Assembly (NCBI GenBank): GCA_002007745.1
Contig: CP019882.1
Location: forward strand, 5,766,001 to 5,830,000
From: Mycolicibacterium litorale
GTDB taxonomy: Bacteria; Actinomycetota; Actinomycetes; Mycobacteriales; Mycobacteriaceae
Direction: 5' to 3'
Length of the DNA: 64,000 nucleotides
Below are positions 46,184 through 56,388 of the stretch, piece after piece; within the stretch, counting starts at the first letter, position 1, and the number at the start of each line of letters is the position of its first letter. A model generated the notes under the pieces. It was not told the origin of the DNA, ran no database searches, and saw only the letters and a program-made list of their open reading frames with translations. The position numbers were made by a program, and so were the translations under genes.

Positions 46184-49100
46184 TCAGGCCAGTATGGCGT
46201 CGATCGCCCGGTAGATACGCTGTTCACTGACCGGCCTGGCAGTGCCGAGCTGCTGCGCCCACAGGCTCACCCGAAGCTCCTCGATCATCCACCCGATGTC
46301 ACGGACGTCGGCCGCCGCGGCGCGGGCCGGCGAAAGGGCGGCGAGCAGCTCGTCATAGGCCGCCTGGACGGCGTAGACCCGCTGCAGACGATCCCGGTCG
46401 GCCTGCGGGGCGTGCGGCAGCCGGTCGAGCCGCCGGCCGATCGCCATCAGGTACCGCGTGAGATCGGCAAGACGCGCGGCGCCGGTGGTGGTGACGAAGC
46501 CCACCCCCACCAGCCTGTCCAACTGAGCGCGGATGTCGGCGACCGCATCGGCCTGCGCCGCCGAGGGCTTGCCCGGAAGGGCGAGCTGGACTTCCTGCAA
46601 CGCGGTGAGCACCTTCTGCGCTCGGCCGAGAATGTCGCGGGTGGTGGTGGGCAAGGCGGCGGCCACCCGGTCACGCAGGGCGATGAACTCGGTTCGGGTC
46701 CAGACCGGCGCCGGCGCCAGTGCATCCACCGCCGCATCCGCGCAGTCGTCGAGCAGCGCCACCAGCGACCCGTCGGGATTGGAGCCCAGAACCAGCCGGG
46801 CGCGCGGGTCGAGGCTCTTCTCCACCGCTTTGACCGGCGAGGGCACCGCCAGCCGTAACAGCCGTCGTGTGCCGGCGGCCATCGCCGGACCGCGTTCGGC
46901 TTCGGTGGCATAGACCTTTATGTCGACGGTGGCCCCGGCGTCGACCAGGGCGGGGTAACCGCGGACCAGGTGGCCACCGACGCTGCGTTCGACGCGACGC
47001 GGCAGCGTGTCGAGGTCGTCGGGCCAGCCACGCAGTCCGGTCCGTTCCAGATCGCTGGCGACGGCCTCGGCGACGGCTCGGCGCGCGGAGCCGGCGAGGC
47101 GATGCTGCAGGGCCTCCAGGTCCTTGCCGCGCGCCACCTCGGTGCCGTCGGGCGCCTCGACGGCGAAAGTCACCCGCAGGTGAGCGGGCAGCTTGTCCAG
47201 ATCGAACGCGCTGATCGGCACCAGCACGCCGGTGCGCCGATGCAACTCCCGCTGCAGGGTCTCCAGCAGCGGCTCCTGCCCTCGCGTACCTTTTCCCGGG
47301 TCGCCACGCTCCTGCCCTCGGGTACCTTTTCCCGGGTCGCTACGCTCCTGCCCTCCGGGGCCCATCCCCGCAAGCACCGCTCGCGCGGTGTCGGGGCGGG
47401 AACGAAGTTGCGGCGCAGATCTTTTGGCAAAGACCGAATCAACGCCGTCACCAGCTCCTCGCGCAGCGCCGGCACCTGCCAACCGAACTCGTCTCCGCCG
47501 AGCCGGGCCAACACCTCGACCGGAATGTGAACCGTGACACCGTCGTCCGCGGCGCCGGGCTCGAAGCGGTAGGTCAGCGGCAGGGCGAGATCGCCGGCCT
47601 GCCAGTGGTCCGGCCGATCGGCGCTGTCGTCGTCCACCCGCAGCAGGTCGTCGCGGGTGAAGGTCAGCAGCCCCGGTGTCTTGTGTCGTTCCTTCTTCCA
47701 CCAGCCGTCGAAGTGCCTCGCCGAGACCACCTGCGGCGGGATCCTCGCGTCGTAGAAGGCGTAGACCTCGTCGTCGCCGATGAGAAGATCCCGGCGGCGG
47801 GCTCGCTCCTCGATCTCGGCCAGTTCTGCACGCAGCCTTGCGTTGTCGGCGAAGAAGTGGTGGCGGGTGTGCCACTCCCCCTGCACCAGGGCATGGCGGA
47901 TGAACAGCTCCCGGGACACCACTGGGTCGATCGCGGCGTAACCCACCCGACGCCGCGGCACCAGCGGCAGTCCGTACAGGGTCACCCGTTCGAACGCCGT
48001 CACCGCACCGCGCTTGGCGTCCCAGTGCGGCTCGCTGTAGGTCCGCTGCACCAGATGTCCGGCGACCCGTTCGACCATCTCGGGCTCGATGCGGGCCGCG
48101 GTACGTCCGTAGAGCCGGCTGGTCTCGACCAGGTCGGCCACCACGATCCACCGCGGTGGCCGCTTGGTCAGCACCGATCCCGGGGCGAGCACGAACCGCG
48201 AGTTGCGCGCACCGGTGTAGTCGCGCGAATCGGTCTCCCGCAGCCCGATGTGCGACAGCAGGCCGGCCACCAGCGCGGCATGCACCCGCGCCGGATCGGC
48301 CGGTTCCGGATCGTCGGATTCCCGGATACCGATGTCGCGGGCGATGCTGCGCAACTGACCGGTCAAGTCCTGCCACTCCCGGATCCGCAGATAGTGCAGG
48401 AACTCCTCCCGGCACATGCGCCGAAAAGCGCTGCCGGAACGGGCTTTCCGCTGCTCGCCCAGGTACCGCCAGAGGTTCAGGTAGGACACGAAATCGGAGT
48501 GCTCGTCGGCGAACCGGGCATGTCTCTGCCGGGCCGCATCCTCCCGGTCGGTCGGCCGTTCCCGCGGGTCTGGGATCGACAGCGCGGCGGCCAGGACCAG
48601 CACCTCGCGCACGCATCCTTCGTGGTCGGCCTGCAGGATCATCCGACCGAGGCGGGGGTCGACCGGCAGCTGCGCCAACCGGCGTCCCACTTCGGTGATG
48701 GCTCCACTGGTGTCGAACGCGCCGAGTTCCTGCAGCAACTGCACACCGTCGCGAATGCTGCGCCGGTCGGGCGGATCGAGAAACGGGAAGCTCTCGATGT
48801 CGCCGAGTTGCAGGGCGGCCATCTGCAGGATCACCGCGGCCAGATTGGTTCGCAGGATCTCCGGGTCGGTGTATCGGGGCCGGTTCGCGAAGTCCTCTTC
48901 GGAATACAACCGGATACACACGCCGGGCGCGGTTCGACCGGAGCGACCGGCCCGCTGCGCCGCCGACGCTTGGGAAATGGGTTCGATCGGCAGCCGCTGC
49001 ACCTTGGTACGACGGCTGTACCGCGAGATCCGGGCGGTGCCGGGGTCGATGACGTAGCGGACGCCGGGAACGGTCAGCGATGTCTCGGCGACGTTGGTGG

Positions 49101-50184
49101 CCAATACGATCCGCCTGGGTGCCCGAGACGGCGTGAACACCTTCTGTTGTTCGGCGGTCGGCAGCCGGGCATAGAGGGGCAGGACTTCGGTGTGACCGTC
49201 GAGAGCGCCGCGCAAGGCATCTGCGGTGTCGCGGATCTCCCGCTCCCCGGACAGGAACACCAGCACGTCACCGGGCGGCTCGGAGGCCAGCTCACCGACG
49301 GCGTCGACGATGGCCTCGGTCTGGTCGCGGACCTCGGTGCGGACGATCTCGTGGTCAGGGTCGTCGGGATCATCCGAATCACTCTCAGCCACCGGAACTT
49401 CCAGCGGTCGATACCGGATTTCCACCGGGTAGGTGCGCCCCGAGACCTCGATGATCGGTGCCCCGTTGAAGTGCGCGGCGAAGCGCTCCGGCTCGATAGT
49501 GGCGGACGTGACGATCACCTTCAGGTCCGGCCGGCGCGGTAGCAGCTCCCGGAGGTAGCCGAGCAGGAAATCGATGTTCAGGCTGCGTTCGTGGGCCTCG
49601 TCCAGGATCAGGGTGTCGTAGCGCAGCAGCCGCCGGTCGCGCTGGATCTCGGCGAGCAGGATGCCGTCGGTCATCAGCTTGACCAGGGTCCGGTCACTGG
49701 CCTGGTCGGTGAACCGAACGGTGTACCCGATCGCCTCGCCGAGCGGGGAGCCCAGTTCGTCGGCGATGCGCTGTGCCACGGTGCGGGCCGCCAGCCGGCG
49801 GGGCTGGGTGTGGCCGATGGTGCCGCGGATTCCGCGGCCCAACTCCAGACAGATCTTGGGCAGCTGGGTGGTCTTTCCCGAACCGGTCGCACCGGCGACC
49901 ACCACCACCTGGTTCTCGCCGATGGCCGCCGCCAGTTCGGCCCGGTGGGCGCTGACCGGCAGGTCGGGGTAGGTGATGACCGGGACGGCCGCCGCGCGGG
50001 TGGCCACCAGGGCCTCGGCGGAGGTGATCTGTTCGGCGATCCGGCGCAACGCTTCGGGGGGCACGTCACCGCGCAGCGACCGCAACCGCCGGTCCAGCCG
50101 TGCGGCGTCCCGGATCGTCAGGCCGTCGAGGCGCGCGCGCAGCTGACGCACCTGGGCGGACTCGGCGCGAGACGATGCGGACAC
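46184..50184 (-). CDS. hrpA: ATP-dependent RNA helicase HrpA; one apparent frameshift
   Basis: Restored length about 1333 aa from GTG 50184. Helicase motifs GATGSGKTT (about 101), DEAHE (about 195) and TSATIE mark a DEAH-box RNA helicase, with the HrpA C-terminal extension (DUF3418) after it. A base is missing at the GGGG run 47393-47396; adding one gives FVPAPDTARAVLAGMGPGG and joins the frames. Just after it lie two tandem 36-bp units that add about 24 residues. HrpA rescues stalled ribosomes in other bacteria. The frame stays open upstream to 50391, but that part overlaps two + strand genes. Confidence 0.88.
47276..47347. repeat. Two tandem 36-bp units inside hrpA
   Basis: Two 36-bp copies, differing at two positions or so, begin CCTGCCCTCG and contain TACCTTTTCCCGGGTCGC; a partial third unit follows. 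Each adds 12 residues in frame (RGQERSDPGKGT-type), so the helicase frame survives. The unit has a CCCGGG centre and may be a dispersed mycobacterial repeat. Confidence 0.75.
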
Positions 50185-50223
50185 TCGCGCCAGGATATGC
50201 GTACGCTCGGTGGCGATGAACCG

Positions 50224-50355
50224 ATGACCGTAGCCATCGTCGTGGGCCTGCTGCTGGTGGGTCTCGGGATCGTGGCCAGCCAGCTGTTCCGGTTGAAGGA
50301 CTGGCTGAACAAGCCGCCGCCCCCCAGCGAACACCCGGACGAACCCGACCAGTGA
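50224..50355 (+). CDS. 43-aa membrane protein
   Basis: 43 aa from ATG 50224. One hydrophobic helix (TVAIVVGLLLVGLGIVASQLF) and a short Pro-rich tail (PPPPSEHPDEPDQ). The stop overlaps the next start (GTGA). Divergent from hrpA and coupled to the phosphotransferase gene. No family recognised. Confidence 0.5.
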   Translation: MTVAIVVGLLLVGLGIVASQLFRLKDWLNKPPPPSEHPDEPDQ

Positions 50356-51242
50356 CCGAGTTGCCCGCCGGAGTGCGGGCGATGGCGGCACGCGGCCAGG
50401 ACTGGGCCGACTGGGTGGCTGCCCTGCCCCGTCTGACCCGTGCTGTCACCGCCGACTGGCAACTTCGCCCCGACGGACCTGCGACGCACGGCCACTGCTC
50501 ACTGGTGATGCCGGTCAGGACCACCGCCGGCGCCGCGGCAGTCGTCAAAGTCAGCTTTCCCGACGACGAGTCCGAACACGAGCATCTGGCACTTCGGCGC
50601 TGGGCAGGCGACGGTGCGGTTCGGTTACTCAGTGCCGACCCGCACCGGCGGGCGGTGCTGCTGGAGCGGCTTGGCACCGACGACCTCAGCACGCTCGACG
50701 ATGTGGCCGCCTGCGAGGTCGTCGCCGGCCTCTACCGGCGCATCCACCTGCCCGCCATGCCGCAACTGCGGACCTTGGCGTCCTATGTCGAGCGCTGGGT
50801 GGCTGAACTGGCTGCGTTGCCCCGCAGCGCAGCGATACCGCACCGGCTGGTCGAACAGGCCCTCAGTACCGCGGCGGACTTGACCACCGACGCCCCGGCC
50901 GGCTCCGTCATTCACGGCGACCTGCACTACGGCAATGTGTTGGCCGCCGACCGGGAGCCCTGGCTGGTGATCGATCCCAAGCCGGTCAACGGCGACCCGC
51001 ACTACGAGATCGCGCCCATGCTGTGGAACCGGTTCGGCGAGTTGGCCGGCGATGTCCGCGACGGCGTGCGGCGCCGGTTCTACACCCTGGTCGACGCCGG
51101 CGGCTTCGACGAGGAACGGGCTCGCGCGTGGGTGGTCGTGCGAATGGTCCTCAACGCGATGTGGGCGCTGCGGGATGAGACGACGGCCGATCCGGCGTGG
51201 TTGACCACCTGCATCGCGGTGGCCAAGGCCGTCGCAGACTAG
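50352..51242 (+). CDS. Aminoglycoside/hydroxyurea phosphotransferase-like kinase (APH(6) family)
   Basis: 296 aa from GTG 50352. The kinase-like fold has the catalytic HGDLHYGNVL and the metal-binding DPKPVNGDPHYE motifs of the APH(6)/streptomycin phosphotransferase family. It may inactivate an aminoglycoside or act on a natural metabolite; chromosomal mycobacterial copies often have no proven resistance role. Coupled to the small membrane protein gene upstream. Confidence 0.75.
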   Translation: MTELPAGVRAMAARGQDWADWVAALPRLTRAVTADWQLRPDGPATHGHCSLVMPVRTTAGAAAVVKVSFPDDESEHEHLALRRWAGDGAVRLLSADPHRRAVLLERLGTDDLSTLDDVAACEVVAGLYRRIHLPAMPQLRTLASYVERWVAELAALPRSAAIPHRLVEQALSTAADLTTDAPAGSVIHGDLHYGNVLAADREPWLVIDPKPVNGDPHYEIAPMLWNRFGELAGDVRDGVRRRFYTLVDAGGFDEERARAWVVVRMVLNAMWALRDETTADPAWLTTCIAVAKAVAD

Positions 51243-51253
51243 CGCCGGCTCGA

Positions 51254-52000
51254 TCAGCGAGGCGGGTCGCCTCGCCACATGAAGCTGTTGACGTACTTGC
51301 CCATGTCCTTGGCGATGAACAGGTTCGCCGGTGACGGCGGGCCGGGCCCGTCGTCCGGGCCGAACTGATGGAACGGGCCGACGGCACCGGCGATGAGCGC
51401 CAGGTCGTTCTTCACCGCGACGACGATCAGGATCCGCAGATGGTCAGCGTCGGTACTCGTGCCCTTGGGCCAGTCGTCGGCGACCTCGCCGTAGCCGGGT
51501 TCGTAGCCCAGGATCGCGTTGGGCAGCTCATAAGACGTCACCGCATCGGGATACATCTCGCCGAGCAGATCGGCGGCCACCGTCTTCGCGTCGCGGCCCC
51601 GCGCCGGCTGGCTGAACAACCGCAGCGTGCCACCGTCACCGATGTTCAGTTCAGCGGTCACACCGGTGTCGTCGGTCTTGACGTCGTAGGCAGTCCCCGG
51701 GGCCGGGTAGGAAACCGAGAATGAGCCGTCGGGCGCGAAGTACCGCGGATTGGTCGCCACCGGCAGTCCGGTCGGCGGGCGACCGCACTCGGGTGGGCAG
51801 CGATACTTGACCGGCGATTGGTTGATCTGGGTGGCGACCACGCTGAGCGCCATCATCGCCAGCACCAGCACGATGACCCAGATGCCAAGGGTCACGAAGT
51901 ACGCGGGTCCGCGCTGCCTGCGCGCCTTGTAGGGGCCGACGGGCATGGCATAGCCGGTGAACGAACCCACCCCGTCGGGGTTCTGCATGACGTCGGTCAT
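51254..52000 (-). CDS. Membrane-anchored protein coupled to the S53 protease
   Basis: 248 aa from ATG 52000, which overlaps the stop of the protease gene. A TM helix lies at about 35-57 (FVTLGIWVIVLVLAMMALSV). An extracytoplasmic domain with a CPPEC pair follows (RCPPECGRPPTG, then GSFSVSYPAPG). The family is unknown to me. Coupling suggests it anchors or controls the protease. Confidence 0.6.
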   Translation of the reverse strand: MTDVMQNPDGVGSFTGYAMPVGPYKARRQRGPAYFVTLGIWVIVLVLAMMALSVVATQINQSPVKYRCPPECGRPPTGLPVATNPRYFAPDGSFSVSYPAPGTAYDVKTDDTGVTAELNIGDGGTLRLFSQPARGRDAKTVAADLLGEMYPDAVTSYELPNAILGYEPGYGEVADDWPKGTSTDADHLRILIVVAVKNDLALIAGAVGPFHQFGPDDGPGPPSPANLFIAKDMGKYVNSFMWRGDPPR

Positions 52001-53613
52001 CGGCTCACCGATTTCAGCACCAGCAGGGCCTTCACCAGGTTGTCGATGTTGGGCGTCCCCAGCCCGGTGATCATGTCGTAGCCAGGCACTACGGGGGTGA
52101 CGGCGTTGGCGCCGAGATTGATGTCCCGGAAGGCGGGGAGGCTGGAGCTGACGGCGATGTCGTAGAGCAGGGGATTGAAATCGCCCAGCTGCGACAGGCC
52201 CCGCGCGGTGAGGAACTGGTTCATCACCGCCGCCAGCCCGGCCCACACCGGCGCGGCCTGCGACGTCCCGCCACCGACGAGGATCTGGCCGTTGAACACG
52301 AACTTGACGCCGGTGAACGGGTCGGCCACCGCGGCGATGTCGGGGACCAGGCGCTTGTCCCGCGGCCCGGAGTGGTCCCCCACCACCTGCCAGGACGGGC
52401 GCGGGAACAGCGTGGACGCGCCGCCGCCGCTGCCCTGGGTCAACGGGACGTCGTACCAGCCCTGCTCGGCCAGCCACTGGCCTTCGGCGTCGGTGGACAA
52501 CGTTGTCCCGCCGACGCTGGTCACCTCCGGCAACGAGGCGACGGCGTCCACGCCGACGTCATCCGGGCTGGGCGGATCCGACCAGTCGTGGCCACCCTTG
52601 CACTCCAGTCCGGCCAGGTCGCCGCTGGCGTCGAAGGCCGTCGTCCCGTTGCGGTGTGCACGCGCCAGCGCCGACCGCACCGGCGCCAGGTCGGCGCGTG
52701 TGAGCAGCCGGTCGCAGCCCCAGCCGATCGAGAAGCTCCACACCGCACCGGGATAGCGGCTGTCCACGTCTTCCATCAGCTTGCCGAGCTTGACGTAAGC
52801 CGCGTCACCTTCGGCGGTGACCCGGGCGTTGACGAGCACGATCCTCGCCGACGGTGCGATGGCGTGGATGAACTGGACGTCCATCGAGGCCTCGCCGCGC
52901 CGGTCCGGCGGCATGCCCCCCAGCACTTCGAGGTTCACCCTGGGCAGGGTGAACCAGTCGGAGAACCGGTCCAGGTCATGCTGGTCCACCCCGTCGAAGG
53001 CGAACACCGCGACCGTCTGCCCCTTGCCGGTGTATCCCGCAGACGTCAGGGAGTTGGCGTTGTAGGCGGTGAGCAACTGTGTCGGCATCAGACCACCGTC
53101 GGGGACGTCGAGCGGTGGCGTGGGCGGGACCCCCTCGTGATACGGGGTGTATCCCAGGATGCGGCTCAGGCCGGCCACTTCCCCGTCGAGTTCCTGTGGA
53201 ACGGCGGGCTGCTGCGGTGAGGCGTAGAACACCTCCGGTGCGCCCCGGTGTCGATAGTCGTGCACGGCGACGTCCAGGGCGCGTGCCACCGACCGCGGTG
53301 GACCCGCCACGACAGCCCACGGGTCGCCGGGCCGCCACTGCACCGACAGTCCCCGGCTGCGGGCCCACGTGCTCAGCGCCAGCGGTTCGGCGGCGCTTCG
53401 CAGTTCGGCGGTGAGCTGGACCCGCTCGGTGCGTGCCGGCCCGAGGTCGACCGCTTCGGCGAGCAGTCGGGCAAACGGTCCGGCGATGACGTTGTACGGC
53501 AGTGGGGGCGTCACGCGGTCGGCCGCGAACGCCAGCATGACCACCGTCAGGATCGCCACGAGGGACGTCCACCGAAACGTCTCCGGACGCCGTACCCACA
53601 TGCCACTCAGCAT
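51997..53613 (-). CDS. Sedolisin-type serine-carboxyl peptidase (S53)
   Basis: 538 aa. An N-terminal hydrophobic helix, a propeptide-like region, and a subtilisin-fold domain with acid catalytic pair Glu/Asp (GEASMDVQ, about 241/245), Asp in DASGD (about 328) and Ser in GGGTSQAAP (about 449). S53 enzymes are secreted proteases active at acid pH. The gene overlaps the membrane protein gene that follows it. The ATG at 53613 or at 53601 is possible. Confidence 0.85.
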   Translation of the reverse strand: MLSGMWVRRPETFRWTSLVAILTVVMLAFAADRVTPPLPYNVIAGPFARLLAEAVDLGPARTERVQLTAELRSAAEPLALSTWARSRGLSVQWRPGDPWAVVAGPPRSVARALDVAVHDYRHRGAPEVFYASPQQPAVPQELDGEVAGLSRILGYTPYHEGVPPTPPLDVPDGGLMPTQLLTAYNANSLTSAGYTGKGQTVAVFAFDGVDQHDLDRFSDWFTLPRVNLEVLGGMPPDRRGEASMDVQFIHAIAPSARIVLVNARVTAEGDAAYVKLGKLMEDVDSRYPGAVWSFSIGWGCDRLLTRADLAPVRSALARAHRNGTTAFDASGDLAGLECKGGHDWSDPPSPDDVGVDAVASLPEVTSVGGTTLSTDAEGQWLAEQGWYDVPLTQGSGGGASTLFPRPSWQVVGDHSGPRDKRLVPDIAAVADPFTGVKFVFNGQILVGGGTSQAAPVWAGLAAVMNQFLTARGLSQLGDFNPLLYDIAVSSSLPAFRDINLGANAVTPVVPGYDMITGLGTPNIDNLVKALLVLKSVSR

Positions 53614-53851
53614 CAGCTAATCGGTGTACCACGACAAGTCGACGGTCTCGACGGGGACGGTCGAAGTCGATTCCATACCGTTATCCGCGTCCAACGGGCT
53701 CCCGGTGCGGCGCATCCGCACGCGCAACGGCGCGGCCCGGCAAACCTCTGGAAGTCAGGGTCACATTCGGGGTGGATAACGCCGGGGGATGCCGGCTCGA
53801 TGAAGTGGGTATCACAAGCTCACTTGAGGTTCTACGTCGAGGAGGTCGACG

Positions 53852-54112
53852 ATGAAGAGGCTCAGCCATCTGCTGCTCAGCGCGATCACCGCCGTCGGCA
53901 TCGGTCTGATCGCAGCCCCGGCCGCCAGCGCAGGGTGCCAAGGATTGTGGACACCGTGGGGCGGTGGCCAGCGCTGCGACGGACCCATCGACGCAGGCGG
54001 GTTCTTCCAGCGTTGTGATACCGGGGGCGCGTTCGGGTTCAGCACGCCGCCGCAGTGTTACCAGGTGGATGCGAACAACCTCGGCAACAACCAGCCGTGG
54101 ATCGGGCCCTGA
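53852..54112 (+). CDS. Small secreted Cys-rich protein (CDGP type)
   Basis: 86 aa from ATG 53852, preceded by GGAGG. Signal peptide ends at ASAG; the mature protein is short with four cysteines, RCDGPID and a W/P-rich beginning (CQGLWTPWGGG). Mycobacterial proteins with the CDGP motif are exported and of unknown function. Divergent from the S53 protease gene. Confidence 0.65.
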   Translation: MKRLSHLLLSAITAVGIGLIAAPAASAGCQGLWTPWGGGQRCDGPIDAGGFFQRCDTGGAFGFSTPPQCYQVDANNLGNNQPWIGP

Positions 54113-54121
54113 CCGGCCCGG

Positions 54122-54838
54122 TCACAGCGGGACGGTCAGCTGGCTGCGAATCAGCGGGGCTATCTTCTCTGCCATGTAGCGGTGGCCCGCGTCGGTCGGA
54201 TGCACGCCGTCGGGTCCGATCAGATCGGGTCGCCCGACAAACCAGCCCTCGGCGATCGGGTCGATGAACACGGCGTTGGCCGCCTTGGCCTGACTGCGCA
54301 GGTTGTCGCGCAGCGCCAGCACAACCGGCGGCGGGTCTGCGGTGGGCCAGGGTGGCCCGATGACCAGGAATTTCGCCTTGGGAGCCACCCGGCGCGCGAT
54401 GGCGAAGGTCTCGCCGACCAGCACCGGGTACTTCTGCAGGTCGACGGGCTGGTCGTTGCGCGAGCCGAAGAACACCACCAGGACGTCGTCGCGGTTGACG
54501 GCGCGGACCGTGAGGTCTTCGAAGATGTTGCCGCGGTTGCCCCGGATCCCGTAACCCGCACCGCCCTCGGCGGCCACGTCGGCGTCGATCTTCACACCCT
54601 GGTTGGCCAGTAGCTGCCATGCCTGCGTCGTCCAGGCCTGGGGTCCCTGGCCGCCCTCGTCGGTACCGGTCGTATACGAGTCCCCGATCACGGCGATGCG
54701 GGTGAGTGCCGAGCCACGGGTGGCGAGCTGATAGGCCTCCGCGGGCCTGACGTAGCCGACGACGGCGGCGAACACCACGAGGACCGGCAGGCCGGCCGTG
54801 ATGAGCCGCGTGAATCCGTCCCTGCGGGTCAATCGCAC
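54122..54838 (-). CDS. Secreted SGNH/GDSL-type hydrolase
   Basis: 238 aa. A signal peptide or anchor (about 12-30) is followed by the SGNH blocks: GDSYTTG (Ser), GIRGN (Gly), GSRND (Asn) and DGVHPTDAGH (Asp and His). It should hydrolyse ester bonds of lipids or glycans in the envelope. The ATG at 54838 begins MRLTRRDGFTRLI. Confidence 0.85.
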   Translation of the reverse strand: MRLTRRDGFTRLITAGLPVLVVFAAVVGYVRPAEAYQLATRGSALTRIAVIGDSYTTGTDEGGQGPQAWTTQAWQLLANQGVKIDADVAAEGGAGYGIRGNRGNIFEDLTVRAVNRDDVLVVFFGSRNDQPVDLQKYPVLVGETFAIARRVAPKAKFLVIGPPWPTADPPPVVLALRDNLRSQAKAANAVFIDPIAEGWFVGRPDLIGPDGVHPTDAGHRYMAEKIAPLIRSQLTVPL

Positions 54839-54944
54839 CTCACTGATTCGCGCCCCGACCCACGTAGCCTACTGCCCTGTCCCGGGCGCCGCCTGGCAAC
54901 GCGCCGGGACGGAAGGTGTTGTAGCACAACAAGGCTGGGCGAAC

Positions 54945-56231
54945 TCAACCGGCCCGGGCCTCGGTATGCGGCGGCCGCGCATCGCGCGCGTGGTCAAGGG
55001 AGGTCAACCGTCCGCCCGGTGGCTGCCCGGATCCGCTGCCCGTCCCGGTCTTGACGTCACGGAAATCCACCATCCGGCGCATCCACTTGCGGGCCGGCTC
55101 CTCGACGAATCGGAACAGCAACATCGCGCCGCCCACCGCAGCGACGATCAGGCCGAGGAACACCACCTTCTGCACCGACTTCGGCAGCTCGAGCTGGTAC
55201 TCGGCCACCGCCCAGTTCCACGAGGTGTGGACGAGTTCGTGAACCATGTACAGGCTGAACGAGATCTGGCCGCCGTAGACGAGCAGCCGGGTGGACAGCA
55301 GGGCGGGCAGGCTGCCGATCCCGATGGCCAGCGTGACCACCAGCGGCATGAACAGGATGTCCACCAGCCCGCCGGGATCGATCATGCCGTCGACCGGGTT
55401 GGCGTCGTAGTAGTAGAGGATGCCGACGATCGCGCCGGTCAACAGCACCGCGGCGTACCCGGCGATGCGCCGGCTGCGGTCAGCGAGCTGTAGCCGGCGC
55501 ACCGCGGCACAGGCCAGAGCGCCGGCGAGGAACTGGGCGACGATCCGCGGCAGCCAGCTCCACGGGGTGTAGAAATGGCCGCTGGCCAGCAGCAGGACCG
55601 TCGGCGGCAGCGATGCCAGGAAAGCCAGCACCAGCAGGGTCCGCGCGCGGGTCACCCGGGCCATCCGGAAGATCACCAGCACGGCCAGGCCGAACAACAG
55701 GTAGGCCAGCCATTCGGCGCTGATCGACCAGGCCGGCCCGTCCCAACTGGTGCCGTCGAAGAACGGTTCGAACCACAGCTGCACCATGAACAGCTGACGC
55801 ACATAGCTTATGGCGGTGAGCTTTTCGACATCCGGCGAGGGCACCGTGCCGACGTGCAGCGTGAAGATGATCCAGGCCGCGGCGATGTGCATGGTGACCA
55901 GATAGACCGGCCACACCCTCGACAACCGCAGCCAGAGGAAATGCAGCGTGGCCCGGCCCGACCAGGTCGGGCCCATCCGCTCGAGATAGTTCCACGTCAA
56001 CACGAACCCGCTCAGGATGAAGAACAGGTCGACGCCCTGGGCGCCGGAGTTGAGCAGCGGCGCCAGGTCGTCCTTCAGGCGCGGCGAGGCCTCCCACAAC
56101 AGGGGGCGAAAGTGGAACAGCACCACCCACAGGGCGGCAACGATGCGAAGACCGGTCAGCGCTTTGATCTCTCCGGTTCGCACGACACCCATTTCCGATT
56201 CTTGCTTGCTTTTTCGACGCCACACCGTCAA
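54945..56231 (-). CDS. Acyltransferase-3 family membrane protein
   Basis: 428 aa. About ten TM helices and the acyltransferase-3 signature near the N-terminus (LTGLRIVAALWVVLFHFRPL) with the conserved His-Phe-Arg. Family members transfer acetyl or longer acyl groups to sugars on envelope glycans or glycolipids. ATG 56231 begins MTVWRRKSKQESEMGVV; ATG 56192 is an alternative. It is 106 bp after the SGNH gene. Confidence 0.85.
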   Translation of the reverse strand: MTVWRRKSKQESEMGVVRTGEIKALTGLRIVAALWVVLFHFRPLLWEASPRLKDDLAPLLNSGAQGVDLFFILSGFVLTWNYLERMGPTWSGRATLHFLWLRLSRVWPVYLVTMHIAAAWIIFTLHVGTVPSPDVEKLTAISYVRQLFMVQLWFEPFFDGTSWDGPAWSISAEWLAYLLFGLAVLVIFRMARVTRARTLLVLAFLASLPPTVLLLASGHFYTPWSWLPRIVAQFLAGALACAAVRRLQLADRSRRIAGYAAVLLTGAIVGILYYYDANPVDGMIDPGGLVDILFMPLVVTLAIGIGSLPALLSTRLLVYGGQISFSLYMVHELVHTSWNWAVAEYQLELPKSVQKVVFLGLIVAAVGGAMLLFRFVEEPARKWMRRMVDFRDVKTGTGSGSGQPPGGRLTSLDHARDARPPHTEARAG

Positions 56232-56388
56232 ACGGGCCGGACCCCGCCGCCCCCGCGATTCGTCATCGGCGACGTTGGCAGCGTATCAGCGCAGTCACCG
56301 TCGCCCCGGGTTCGCAATGCTGTGTGATTGCTGAAAGCGCCCGTTGATCCGCTGTTTGTCCGAGTGTGATCGTGGCAACACCCAGCGG

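Noticed and set aside
47527..49542. 671-codon + strand ORF opposite hrpA
   Set aside because: Shadow frame with no domain; hrpA motifs are on the minus strand.
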